Source: Legionellaceae bacterium
GTDB taxonomy: Bacteria > Pseudomonadota > Gammaproteobacteria > Legionellales > Legionellaceae
Assembly: GCA_020831865.1 (NCBI GenBank)
Contig: JAFIFT010000019.1
Location: 219,152 to 283,151, forward strand
DNA: 64,000 bases
Reading direction: 5' to 3'
The notes beneath the pieces were generated by a model. It had not been told where the DNA came from and ran no database searches. It worked only from the letters and a program-made list of their open reading frames with translations. Both the position numbers and the translations under genes were made by a program. Positions 17,916 through 25,928 of the stretch are shown piece after piece (the first letter of the stretch is position 1; every line of letters begins with the position of its first letter).

Positions 17916-18224
17916 TTATGTAGAAGGAGACACTTTATAGTCCTGTGCCGCCTGCACATTTATATAAGCTTTTTGTCGATCCTCCGGGCGGATTGGAAGA
18001 GTTGAGTGTACTTTCCGTTCAAGCTGTAACATTGCGTGACAAGAACCTTGGGCGACAATGTTCAACCGACCTCCCTTTAGCTCTGCGGAGATATAACCTG
18101 TTCCAGGATTTTTTGTTATTCCAAACTTCAAATGCTCTCCATTCAGGAGAATATTCACCTCGCAATCTGCGATGAAATTTTTAGCCCACAGGCTGAGAAT
18201 CTCAATATCTTTGGCAGTGCTCAA
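17916..18224 (-). CDS. Second immunity-like protein, full-length copy
   Basis: 102 aa starting at TTG 18224. The TTG overlaps the TGA of the upstream immunity paralogue as TTGA, so the two are translationally coupled. No known domain; moderately basic C-terminus. Truncated copies of the same gene follow two other immunity paralogues (19209-19310 and 19715-19780), which shows that this gene was part of the repeated cassette unit. Function unknown; its position suggests a second immunity factor. Confidence 0.65.
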   Translation of the reverse strand: MSTAKDIEILSLWAKNFIADCEVNILLNGEHLKFGITKNPGTGYISAELKGGRLNIVAQGSCHAMLQLERKVHSTLPIRPEDRQKAYINVQAAQDYKVSPST

Positions 18225-18484
18225 TAATCCATATTGATATTTTCTTTACCAGCCATTAAATCGTCAGCAACTTCATTTAACCGTTTGTAGCTCATACCAA
18301 AGTCTTCTGGACTATCCTCCATCGCAGCTAAGATCAACAAAATTCCTAAGAACTCTGCGTCATTACGATCAATATCTCCCTCTATATACACCTCATCATG
18401 AGCCCATCTTCCAATTTCCGCAACATCCTCTTGATGACGGACCCGCTCTTTAAGATCTCTGCCAAAATCTGCTCTTGTATACAT
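18221..18484 (-). CDS. Immunity-like paralogue, copy 4 of the array
   Basis: 87 aa (MYTRADFGRDLKERV...), all-helical by appearance, with the conserved parts FGRxLKERVRHQEDVAEIGRWA, LILAAME, FGMSYKRLNEVADDL and AGKENINMDY. Its ATG overlaps the stop of a toxin-tail remnant as TAATG. It strongly resembles the copies at 19307 and 19777 and more weakly the one at 18592. Small, acidic, tandemly duplicated proteins directly behind toxin tails are typically cognate immunity proteins. Confidence 0.75.
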   Translation of the reverse strand: MYTRADFGRDLKERVRHQEDVAEIGRWAHDEVYIEGDIDRNDAEFLGILLILAAMEDSPEDFGMSYKRLNEVADDLMAGKENINMDY

Positions 18485-18580
18485 TATTTAAATCCTCTTT
18501 TTTCTGCGCCAGTGGGGGGGTAATGCTGAGCCCTTACATGATTTCCATCAATTGTTTTAGGATGAACTCTATTTACCAGG
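18484..18580 (-). pseudogene. Toxin C-terminal remnant in front of immunity copy 4
   Basis: On the minus strand about 31 codons in frame encode VNRVHPKTIDGNHVR then AQHYPPTGAEKRGFK and TAA, with no start codon. It is the end of the same toxin tip seen at 20040-20267. The stop overlaps the ATG of the next immunity gene by one base (TAATG). Confidence 0.65.
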
Positions 18581-18591
18581 CATTCCGAACC

Positions 18592-18846
18592 CTAATAATC
18601 CATATTTATAGTTTTCTTCCCGGCAATCAAATCATCGGCAATTTCATTTAGCCTTTTGTAAGATATTTCAAATTCAGGCCCATTTTCCATGCAATTTAAA
18701 ATTAGTAATATATTATTAAACTCCGCATCATTATCAGGAGTTTCTCCTAAGTAAACGTCATAAGCCCAAGCCCCAATTTCAGAGATCGTATTATGCTTGG
18801 CAATTCTTTCTTTTAGTTCTTTTCCAAAACCCATTCTTGTATACAT
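18592..18846 (-). CDS. Immunity-like paralogue, copy 3 (divergent)
   Basis: 84 aa, same pattern as its neighbours (MYTRMGFGKELKERI... MENGPEFEISYKRLNEIADDL... KTINMDY) but with many substitutions and a three-residue shorter body. It is the most divergent of the four, so it probably protects against a different toxin variant. The tail remnant in front of it also differs (AEIRQSRGLK instead of AEKRGFK), which fits co-variation of toxin tip and immunity protein. Stop-start overlap TAATG. Confidence 0.75.
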   Translation of the reverse strand: MYTRMGFGKELKERIAKHNTISEIGAWAYDVYLGETPDNDAEFNNILLILNCMENGPEFEISYKRLNEIADDLIAGKKTINMDY

Positions 18847-19060
18847 TACTTCAATCCTCGTGATTGCCTAATTTCCGCTCCTGTAGGAGGATAGTGCTGT
18901 GCTTTGAGGTTTTTGTAACGCACGGAACTTCTGGTTCATTGCAGCCTGCGCGTTCACATTATTAAGTGCCACCTTGCCAATATGTGGGGGCGTACTTTAT
19001 TTTGTTGACGTATATCATGTAAGATCCGAATTAAAGCCGACATTTTGCTCTATGTCTCTA
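18846..19060 (-). pseudogene. Degraded toxin cassette: tail fragment plus piece of toxin body
   Basis: Reading the minus strand, 18998-19045 encodes [17 protein letters not shown], a close match to [17 protein letters not shown] inside the large J-domain toxin (around 22.48 kb). Further on, 18846-18915 encodes KAQHYPPTGAEIRQSRGLK and a stop, overlapping the ATG of immunity copy 3. The stretch between is not in one frame. This is a decayed second copy of toxin gene sequence. Confidence 0.6.
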
Positions 19061-19208
19061 TTCCCGCCTGCTGGTTGCGAAAATAATCGAATCAAAATTT
19101 TAGGATGGTTCGTACGTAACAGAGAGCGCTTCCTTTTATTTTGATTTTAAAATTCAGAACCTTTACCAAAACGGGTAACGCTCTTTCCGTCAAGTCAGAG
19201 TCTCCGAT

Positions 19209-19310
19209 CTAGTTGGAACTCATACCTTTCAAGAGAATGCTCACCTCGCAATCTGCGATGAAATTTTTAGCCCACAGGCTGAGAACCCCAATATCTTTGT
19301 CAGTGCTCAA
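19209..19310 (-). pseudogene. Truncated copy of the 102-residue second immunity gene
   Basis: Starts with the same TTG overlap behind immunity copy 2. It encodes MSTDKDIGVLSLWAKNFIAD and on to ILLKG, then diverges and stops after 33 residues, where the intact gene at 17916-18224 continues for 102. The shared first ~29 residues are nearly identical. Confidence 0.65.
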
Positions 19311-19567
19311 TAATCCATATTGATATTTTCTTTACCAGCAATTAAATCGTCAGCAACTTCATTTAACCGTTTGTAGCTCATACCAAAGTCCTCTGGACTG
19401 GTTTCCATCGCAGCTAAGATTAATAATATATCTAAGAGCTCCAAATCCTTACGATCAAGATCTCTTTCAAGATACACCGTATAAGCCCATCTTCCAATTT
19501 CCGCAACATCCTCTTGATGACGGACCCGTTCTTTAAGATTTCTGCCAAAATCTGCTCTTGTATACAT
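19307..19567 (-). CDS. Immunity-like paralogue, copy 2
   Basis: 86 aa, close relative of copies 1 and 4; the main differences are in the middle, where AYTVYLERDLDRKDLELLD replaces AHDEVYIEGDIDxND. The variable patch in an otherwise conserved frame is what one expects of immunity proteins that must recognise different toxin tips. Coupled to the preceding toxin tail by TAATG. Confidence 0.75.
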   Translation of the reverse strand: MYTRADFGRNLKERVRHQEDVAEIGRWAYTVYLERDLDRKDLELLDILLILAAMETSPEDFGMSYKRLNEVADDLIAGKENINMDY

Positions 19568-19761
19568 TATTTAAATCCTCTCTTTTCTGCGCCAGTAGGG
19601 GGGTAATGCTGAGCCCTTACATGATTTCCATCAATTGATTTAGGATGAACTCTATTTACATTACCTTGGTGATCATAGGATTCCATCCATGTTCGTACTT
19701 GTCCTGTTTTGATATTATGTTCGGTTACGTGGCATTTCCGTGAGTAGGGTGAGAATCTCAC
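19567..19761 (-). pseudogene. Toxin C-terminal remnant in front of immunity copy 2
   Basis: About 64 codons on the minus strand: VTEHNIKTGQVRTWMESYDH, GNVNRVHPKSIDGNHVR, AQHYPPTGAEKRGFK, stop. The only candidate start is a GTG at 19761, and the first ten codons come from a truncated immunity gene read in another frame. Compared with the remnant at 20040-20267 one C is missing before VTEHN. It is therefore a fused or decayed tip and probably not a working toxin on its own. Confidence 0.65.
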
Positions 19762-19780
19762 TATCTTTGGCAGTGCTCAA
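19715..19780 (-). pseudogene. Truncated start of the second immunity gene at a recombination junction
   Basis: TTG-started frame behind immunity copy 1 encoding MSTAKDSEIL, then unrelated residues and a stop after 21 codons. The break falls where similarity to the next toxin tail begins, so this marks the join between two cassettes. Confidence 0.55.
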
Positions 19781-20040
19781 TAATCCATATTGATATTTTC
19801 TTTACCAGCAATTAAGTCATCAGCAACTTCATTTAACCGTTTGTAGCTCATACCAAAGTCTTCTGGACTATCCTCCATCGCAGCTAAGATTAACAAAATT
19901 CTTAAGAATCCGACATCATTATCATCAATATCTCCCTCTATATACACCTCATCATGAGCCCATCTTCCAATTTCCGCAACATCCTCTTGACGACGGACCC
20001 GTTCTTTAAGATCTCTGCCAAAATCTGCTCTTGTATACAT
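19777..20040 (-). CDS. Immunity-like paralogue, copy 1
   Basis: 87 aa, first of the four paralogues in transcription order. Almost identical to copy 4 except for a few residues (RRQEDV, DDNDVGFLRI). All-helical, acidic, no membrane segment. Coupled by TAATG to the longest toxin-tail remnant. The family is not one I can name with certainty; function as immunity protein is inferred from position and duplication. Confidence 0.75.
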   Translation of the reverse strand: MYTRADFGRDLKERVRRQEDVAEIGRWAHDEVYIEGDIDDNDVGFLRILLILAAMEDSPEDFGMSYKRLNEVADDLIAGKENINMDY

Positions 20041-20267
20041 TATTTAAATCCTCTTTTTTCTGCGCCAGTAGGGGGGTAATGCTGAGCCCTTACATGATTT
20101 CCATCAATTGTTTTAGGATGAACTCTATTTACTTTACCTTGGTGATCATAGGATTCCATCCAGGTTCGTACTTGTCCTGTTTTGGTATTATGTTCGGTTA
20201 CGTGGGCATTTCCACGAGTAGATCCCGGTTTATGTGAAGCTCGTTCTGTACCATAATAACGAATTCG
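20040..20267 (-). pseudogene. Orphan toxin tip remnant (AQHYPPTG type)
   Basis: After an in-frame TGA (20268-20270) the minus strand reads RIRYYGTERASHKPGSTRG, NAHVTEHNTKTGQVRTWMES, YDHQGKVNRVHPKTIDGNH, VRAQHYPPTGAEKRGFK and TAA, with no start codon at its head. The pattern (variable head, YDHxGxVxRVHPK, QHYPPTG end) is that of the C-terminal tip of polymorphic toxins. As a start-less tip directly before an immunity gene it is an orphan module of the kind seen behind CDI or Rhs genes. Confidence 0.7.
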
Positions 20268-20302
20268 TCATCGACATCATCCACCCAATCGCTTCTTTCA
20301 AT

Positions 20303-21184
20303 TTAATCAATCAGATCACTGGGCTGGAGCGGACGATAGTATTGCTCCGGCCGAACAAACCAGGCGCCTTTTACTTTTGCTTTTTCAAAGGCTTGTTTAA
20401 TTTTGTCTGTAGCCAAAATATTTCCTAAATACTCCTTATCTCTTGCTAATTCATATTGACCCATGCACCCGGGCTTGTAAGTTAAGTATTTAAAACCGAG
20501 AATGGCATCGGTTGATTCCATCAGTGAATAGATGGATTTTTCATGATCAATGCCTGTAATAGTGCGCGTTAAATTTAACAATTTATAATTGGTTAAAATT
20601 CCATCTTTACAGCGAACTTTGGCATCAAAAAACTGAACATCGTCAGGCACTAATTCAAGCAGAATATCGATTATTTTTTGATTAACCAGCGGGGATGCCG
20701 CGTTATTCGGAATACAATCATACTTTTTTTGTATCAAAGTCGTGGTCACGTCCAAATTAAGGATGGGTGTGCGGGTCAATAAGGGATGGCCTACCGTGGC
20801 ATCAATCATTGCCATGTCTGCATCGGATAATATCTTGGGCTCGTTATCAACATCCTTTTCTGTTAAGGATAATGCCGTTTTAATTTTTTTAAGCTTATCT
20901 GTGCTGATATTAACCTTTGTGGCAAACCCTCCCGCAAAAGAAAACATCTCATCTTCTGTGAAAATATAAGCTAATTGCGAGTGATGTCTGACAACGGTGC
21001 GGATAAAAAAATCATCGGCCAGATCAACGAGTGAGGAACGGCAATAGGCATAGCATTGACCAAATTCAGTTGAATTTAACTTAACCCCATCCCTCAATAA
21101 AAAATAATCAGGGGAATGATCATAATCATATTCTGCAATGTGCTTATTGGGACAATACTCAGGCATTTCCCATAAATAAATCAT
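20303..21184 (-). CDS. Imm11 (DUF1629) family immunity protein
   Basis: 293 aa, GAAAGGAG well placed before the ATG. The second half carries features of the imm11/MXAN_0049 family: LLELVPDDVQFFDAKV, a strand-rich NYKLLNLTRTI segment, and a C-terminal KVKGAWFVRPEQYY like the 'v.G..F' end of the family. Imm11 proteins usually follow polymorphic toxins and neutralise their tips. It lies directly behind the AHH nuclease tip, so it is the probable cognate antidote. Cytosolic, no signal peptide. Confidence 0.75.
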   Translation of the reverse strand: MIYLWEMPEYCPNKHIAEYDYDHSPDYFLLRDGVKLNSTEFGQCYAYCRSSLVDLADDFFIRTVVRHHSQLAYIFTEDEMFSFAGGFATKVNISTDKLKKIKTALSLTEKDVDNEPKILSDADMAMIDATVGHPLLTRTPILNLDVTTTLIQKKYDCIPNNAASPLVNQKIIDILLELVPDDVQFFDAKVRCKDGILTNYKLLNLTRTITGIDHEKSIYSLMESTDAILGFKYLTYKPGCMGQYELARDKEYLGNILATDKIKQAFEKAKVKGAWFVRPEQYYRPLQPSDLID

Positions 21185-21213
21185 TTTTTTCTCCTTTCAT
21201 TCTTGGTGATAGT

Positions 21214-21567
21214 TTATTGAGTCCACGGACGGTGATTTTTATTTAATGCAATATTTCCAGAGCGTAATTCTTGCCGATTTTCAGATAACATTTTTCTTAA
21301 TTCAGCACGATATTGAGACTCATTCCAGTTTTCTGCCCGACCTCGTTTATGAATATCATCCATTTTACGAGCCACCGCATTCATTGGTGCCTGACGATGC
21401 CTTCCCCTATGAATTGACCTGGTCGGGTGTTGTGACGGCTGAGTCGGCAAATAGATGCGATTGGGTCGGGAGTCAATATTGTTAAACCCCGCCGCTTTTA
21501 ATAAGGGATGATTTTTAGTTGCGGAATTCGTGGGGCTTATAATGTGGTGGCTTTGATAGCCTTTGCG
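21214..21567 (-). pseudogene. AHH-type nuclease toxin tip, out of frame with the toxin body
   Basis: On the minus strand the frame beginning near 21567 reads [55 protein letters not shown] and a helical end, about 117 codons. This is the AHH arrangement: a HH pair, a hydrophobic AxGF, an NxIxLP segment, and HRGRH. AHH domains are predicted HNH/endonuclease-VII-fold nucleases used as toxin tips. The frame is -1 relative to the 1247-residue gene and overlaps its last codons. Removing two bases (CGCGC to CGC near 21565) would join them as ...[11 protein letters not shown].... It could be a real frameshift, a sequencing error, or an inactivating mutation. Confidence 0.75.
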
Positions 21568-24500
21568 CGATTAAAAGCCCCGGCACCAACCCGGTTGCCT
21601 TCTAACGCCCTATTTCCACCGCGGTTAATATTAATACGAGACTGGATACTAACGCCACCATAAACAAAAAAAGAGTGTCGCGAGGTTGCAATACTATGAT
21701 CTTTATCCACATCATGACGCACACTCGCAGGTACCCAAAAACATTGCCCACTTAAGTCCACTTCTTTATCTTCTTTGCCAAAATGAATTTGAGCAAAACC
21801 GGACTCACAGGTTTCTTTTATTTTTCGTATTGGCATTAATTGGTGGCGTGTTTCTTCATTAGCAATGCGCTCTATTGCTTTTTGATCATTGTCACATATG
21901 GCCTGTTCTATATCTTGACTGGAGCCATGAAGAAAATTTTTGCCAATTTGTTCGCGTATAGGTCTTGTCTGATAAACAATAAGTTCGCTTAGCAATTTAG
22001 ACATATTCCCATCCATGAAGTCATTAATTGCACCGGCTGACACCAAACATGCAGAAAATGCACTCACTAATTGTTTGAAAACGCTGTCTCTTTTTTCGCG
22101 TGATATGGTCCGTGCCATTTCGGTTTTCGAAGGGACCGCATCCCAAATTTTAAAGGACGGGAGCAATGGATTGGCTTTTACCAGGCATTCATAATAATGA
22201 TTTCGTGCCTTACGCACTTCCTCAGAATTTGCATCAAAGACTAGTGGATTAATCTGATTTTGAATTTGCTTTAAATTTATAATTTGTTTTACTTTATAAT
22301 CAGAAATACTATTTGAGATTTGCGCTCGGATATTTTGAATATCCGAAATAATATGATCCCTGCTCTCTTGATACACTTGGTGATAACGTTTAAAAGTATC
22401 TGTCTTGGGAGGGGTGTGTTTGTCTGCCGTATTGGTTAAATAGTGTAATGCGTCCAGCTCCTCCTTATTGTGTTGACGTATACCACCTAAGATCCGGATT
22501 AGAGCAGACATCTTACTCAGCTCTTTTAACCGCCCAAATTCTGGTAAATATTGCGCAAACTCATCATAATGTGTTGTAAATTCATGAGCAAAAATAAATT
22601 CTGGAGAATAGCGATGCGATATCCCGGATTGGCTTGCCATTGCTTTTGTTGATCGATAAATCAAAGCACTGTTTTTTGCCGTTTGTTCTATCTTTCCAGT
22701 ATCATCTCGTGGTTGTAAGAACAATCGAATCAATGTCTCACGATAGTCCGTTGGTATATGGGTGTGTAAAATTGCATGATTTTCCCAATAAAATAATTGG
22801 GCTTTTTTATATACGTAAATCATGGCATGGCCATTGATCACCCGCTCTCCTTGCGTTAACTCTTGCACTTGCTCAGGCGTTAAAACATAAATGGGCCAAC
22901 CTTCATCTTCATTGCCAACATCTTTTAATTCGCCATGTATGTCCCTCTCTATACGGTGTTTCTTTACAACCATCCTCAAATGACCCAGACCGATGGTGGT
23001 GATATCCTCTTTGTTAGCAGTATTATCAGGATCAGAGATATTGATATCTATTTCTTCTGCCTCAATCCAAAAGCGATGCAATGCGCCAGTGTGCTGTGCG
23101 GCATTAAAATCATCAATGATTTTGCGTAAATATTCAGGCAAATGTTGGATCATTGAGGTAACCGGCCTTTGTTCAAAGGGGTATTCACCGTTCACTTCTT
23201 GATTGGTCGTTAAAAATTTTAAAATATAATCTGTTAACAGCATGGTATTTAATAACTCGCTGTCACAAAGTTGTGATGGAGCAAAACGCATTACATTAAA
23301 GGGATGATATTCCATATTCGCATCAACGGGATCCAAGCTAAAAAAAGCGCCGCCAATATTTTTTTCTAACATTTCCTGCAAATCAAATAACGTAAATACT
23401 TTTTCATATGCAGAGCGACCTTGTGTCCAGGGCGTCATAAGAAAATTGATTTCGCCCGTTTTCGCATTAACTTCTGCGCCATTAATGCTTCGATAGGTTA
23501 CAAAGCCACCCTCGCTTTCATCCTTGTATGGTAACGATCGCGTGGGTTTGATCCACCCCTTATCGTCTCTACCCACCATAATCCAGGGTGAATTCAGCCG
23601 CTCTTCTACATCCAAAAATGTCCAGTTATTTGCAAATAGAAGTTCATCCATTAAATCCAATCTAAATTTTTTCTCCACAGCGGGATCATAGTTTTCCTGA
23701 AACCAATTTTTTAAACAAGCTTCATATGCACTGTAAAGTATCGCTATGGCAGAATGCTCCAGAGGAATGCCATCGGAATGATTTTTATTATATTCATAAC
23801 GATTCGTCATCACCTGAAGCAAATAACGCATTAAATGTAGCGATCTATTTTCTTTCTTTAAAAATGCCACGTTTGACTGCGCATTTTCAAAAAATGGGAA
23901 CACATCTGCAATGATTAAGGCACGTTTTTTTAAAGCTGGAATCACTTCATTTAATGTGAGATCTTCGAACTGAAAAGCGGAAATATATTTTATGACTTGA
24001 GCATTTGCATAATTCTCAATGTCAGGGGTCGAATGATGGCCAATGCCAATGGCTGTTAAATACATTTTTAATGCTAATTGTTCATCCGCCTGTTTGAAGG
24101 CCGCTTTGTCCTCTATTACGGATGCCTGTTGAAACGTCAGTCCTATTTGTAAAAAAAGATTCACCAGTATTTCTTTGCTGCTTCGTCCAATGAAAACTGG
24201 CATCCAATCCATTAGATGAAACGCTGAGTGTCTACAATTCTCCGCTGTTTGCTCAATATTATCTGATTTGTGAATATCTTTTTCTAATGTGTATAGTAAC
24301 GTAATGTACTGAATGTATTTGGATACATTTTCATTGCTATCCCCGGTTGACAAACGTTTCCTCAACGCCTGTAGAAGCTCTTTCGTTTCTTGCAAACCAT
24401 CAAACCATTCTAAATGATTTTTATCAAGCAGATCATGGTTTGTGTCCCAATACAGGTGAAGCGCATTTTTATAGAGATTGCGGAAAAATTTATCAGAAAA

Positions 24501-25280
24501 CAAAGGAATAATGCCTGGCAGCAACACATTAGCAGCGTTTTTTGCAAAATCACTGATTTTGCCAAGCGAGAGTAAAAGGCTGTTTGGATCCAAAGATGCT
24601 TGATGAGTCATGGATACGATTTCATCAATCGCTTCATATAACGATAATTCCGCTGCGTGCGGATCGCTTACTTTAAGCTTAGCGATCTCTGACGTAAGAT
24701 AGCGTTTCATGTCTTTCAACGCGTTACCAAAGTAATTACCCGACAAAAAATCTTTGAATAATTTGATAGCAATGGCTATTGTGATACGGTCTTTGGCTAT
24801 CCATACTATTTCTTCTGATAGCGTTGCTTCTTTAGCCTGAATAAACGTAAAAATATCATCATATAGCGCCCTGCCCCCGCCTTGTTCTTCTATGTGGTAC
24901 AGACCGGATTTGAATGACTCACATTCCCCATGCTTTTTTTCTTGCATGGGAGTTAATGCATATTTTATCACCAGGGATTTATGCTGTTCCTTATAAACAT
25001 GAGAATAGGAAAGTAGGTTCCCTGCTTTAAGAAAACCTTTCGGTGTGAAATCTGCTTCATAGTCAACATCCGAGGCCTGGAAAATTTCCCAATCCGCATC
25101 AAATTTTTCCCGCTTCTTAGAATCAGATAAAATTTCATAAGCTTCATTCACCAACGCCATTTTCTCTACATCACCCCCTCTGTCAGGATGATTATCCAGG
25201 GCTATTTTCCTATACGCTTTTTTGATGTCTTGTGACGTCGCTTCTTTTGTTATTCCTAACAATAAATACAAATTTTTCAT
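21537..25280 (-). CDS. Large polymorphic-toxin-like protein with N-terminal J domain (body)
   Basis: 1247 aa. Residues 1-65 are a DnaJ domain with the HPD motif at 31-33 and the usual YLLLGI start and AYEILSD helix. Next is a long mostly helical region without known domain. From ~residue 760 follow strand-rich segments, ending around 888-910 with [18 protein letters not shown] and [20 protein letters not shown]. The HEFTTH is HExxxH, not a classical zincin site. The C-terminal 40 residues become Gly/Arg/Asn rich ([20 protein letters not shown]) and lead in the -1 frame into an AHH nuclease tip. No signal peptide. A J domain on a toxin-like protein suggests use of the Hsp70 system or delivery by a secretion system; neither is shown by the sequence. 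Confidence 0.7.
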   Translation of the reverse strand: MKNLYLLLGITKEATSQDIKKAYRKIALDNHPDRGGDVEKMALVNEAYEILSDSKKREKFDADWEIFQASDVDYEADFTPKGFLKAGNLLSYSHVYKEQHKSLVIKYALTPMQEKKHGECESFKSGLYHIEEQGGGRALYDDIFTFIQAKEATLSEEIVWIAKDRITIAIAIKLFKDFLSGNYFGNALKDMKRYLTSEIAKLKVSDPHAAELSLYEAIDEIVSMTHQASLDPNSLLLSLGKISDFAKNAANVLLPGIIPLFSDKFFRNLYKNALHLYWDTNHDLLDKNHLEWFDGLQETKELLQALRKRLSTGDSNENVSKYIQYITLLYTLEKDIHKSDNIEQTAENCRHSAFHLMDWMPVFIGRSSKEILVNLFLQIGLTFQQASVIEDKAAFKQADEQLALKMYLTAIGIGHHSTPDIENYANAQVIKYISAFQFEDLTLNEVIPALKKRALIIADVFPFFENAQSNVAFLKKENRSLHLMRYLLQVMTNRYEYNKNHSDGIPLEHSAIAILYSAYEACLKNWFQENYDPAVEKKFRLDLMDELLFANNWTFLDVEERLNSPWIMVGRDDKGWIKPTRSLPYKDESEGGFVTYRSINGAEVNAKTGEINFLMTPWTQGRSAYEKVFTLFDLQEMLEKNIGGAFFSLDPVDANMEYHPFNVMRFAPSQLCDSELLNTMLLTDYILKFLTTNQEVNGEYPFEQRPVTSMIQHLPEYLRKIIDDFNAAQHTGALHRFWIEAEEIDINISDPDNTANKEDITTIGLGHLRMVVKKHRIERDIHGELKDVGNEDEGWPIYVLTPEQVQELTQGERVINGHAMIYVYKKAQLFYWENHAILHTHIPTDYRETLIRLFLQPRDDTGKIEQTAKNSALIYRSTKAMASQSGISHRYSPEFIFAHEFTTHYDEFAQYLPEFGRLKELSKMSALIRILGGIRQHNKEELDALHYLTNTADKHTPPKTDTFKRYHQVYQESRDHIISDIQNIRAQISNSISDYKVKQIINLKQIQNQINPLVFDANSEEVRKARNHYYECLVKANPLLPSFKIWDAVPSKTEMARTISREKRDSVFKQLVSAFSACLVSAGAINDFMDGNMSKLLSELIVYQTRPIREQIGKNFLHGSSQDIEQAICDNDQKAIERIANEETRHQLMPIRKIKETCESGFAQIHFGKEDKEVDLSGQCFWVPASVRHDVDKDHSIATSRHSFFVYGGVSIQSRININRGGNRALEGNRVGAGAFNRAKAIKATTL

Positions 25281-25324
25281 AGTGCTGACAATTCTACCTG
25301 CATATATAGTGTATCGTTATTGGT

Positions 25325-25801
25325 TCAAAGCGCTAAATTATCGAATTGCGCTAATTCCGCTGCTTTTTCTTGCCAATACTTCGCTTTTTCATCATTTTTA
25401 AATACGGTTTTATATAATTCACTGAGCAATAGCTGCTTGTCCGTACCCATCTCTTCACCAAGGCGTTCTAATGGAATCAACGCTTCCTCTCCACCCTGCT
25501 GAGCTGCTTTCAAATAAGCATCAAAAGCACGGGAGTCATCCTTTTTATGATCGACTTGATAATAGTTACCTAACTTCATCATTGCATCTATAACCTCTTG
25601 GTTAGGTGAGTTATTAGGTTCATTGGAGTTATTGGGTTTATGGGGTTTATTCGAATTTGTTAAAAAATACCAGGCTCCACCAACGATGCCCCCTCCCCCG
25701 AGCGCTCCGCCAACCGCTCCACCTAATACATAATATCCAACCCACACAGCAGCGGGTTTTGCGGCCATAACAAGCGGTACTACAATTAATGGTAGTGGCA
25801 T
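25325..25801 (-). CDS. Gly-rich membrane-anchored protein with Sel1/TPR-like helices
   Basis: 158 aa. The first ~50 residues are hydrophobic with glycine-zipper-like repeats (GGAVGGALGGGGIVGGAW), likely one or two membrane-inserting segments. An Asn/Pro/Lys linker with repeated NNSNEPNN follows, then two or three helices resembling Sel1 repeats (AMMKLGNYYQ... DAYLKAAQQGGEEA). AAGGAAAAAG precedes the ATG. It ends 44 nt before the J-domain toxin on the same strand, so the two are probably in one operon. Possible role in toxin export or membrane insertion is a guess. Confidence 0.65.
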   Translation of the reverse strand: MPLPLIVVPLVMAAKPAAVWVGYYVLGGAVGGALGGGGIVGGAWYFLTNSNKPHKPNNSNEPNNSPNQEVIDAMMKLGNYYQVDHKKDDSRAFDAYLKAAQQGGEEALIPLERLGEEMGTDKQLLLSELYKTVFKNDEKAKYWQEKAAELAQFDNLAL

Positions 25802-25928
25802 AACTTTTTCCTTAAACGGTTGCTCGCTAACGAGTGCTAATTAAAGTGCTTTGGTGGCCAAATATTACCACGATGATTGATTCCGAACAATTAGGGCGTG
25901 TCCTGAATATAGAGCGACAAAGACTTTT

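Noticed and set aside
21537..21570. Programmed -1 ribosomal frameshift joining toxin body and AHH tip
   Set aside because: No X-XXY-YYZ slippery heptamer or clear downstream structure at the junction; mutation or sequencing error is simpler.
22565..22610. HEFTTH as a zinc metalloprotease (HExxH) motif in the large toxin-like protein
   Set aside because: The spacing is HExxxH, one residue too many for a zincin; treated as a conserved stretch without catalytic meaning.
25834..25842. GAGTGCTAA half-site like CIRCE (HrcA operator) upstream of the Sel1-like/J-domain operon
   Set aside because: The matching TTAGCACTC half is not present 9 nt away (the position holds aaacggttg), so it is only a half-site and probably chance, despite the J domain downstream.
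15917..25900. Insertion sequence or integrase responsible for the AT-rich island
   Set aside because: I looked for transposase or integrase-like proteins and terminal repeats on both strands and found none; the island is defined only by composition and content.
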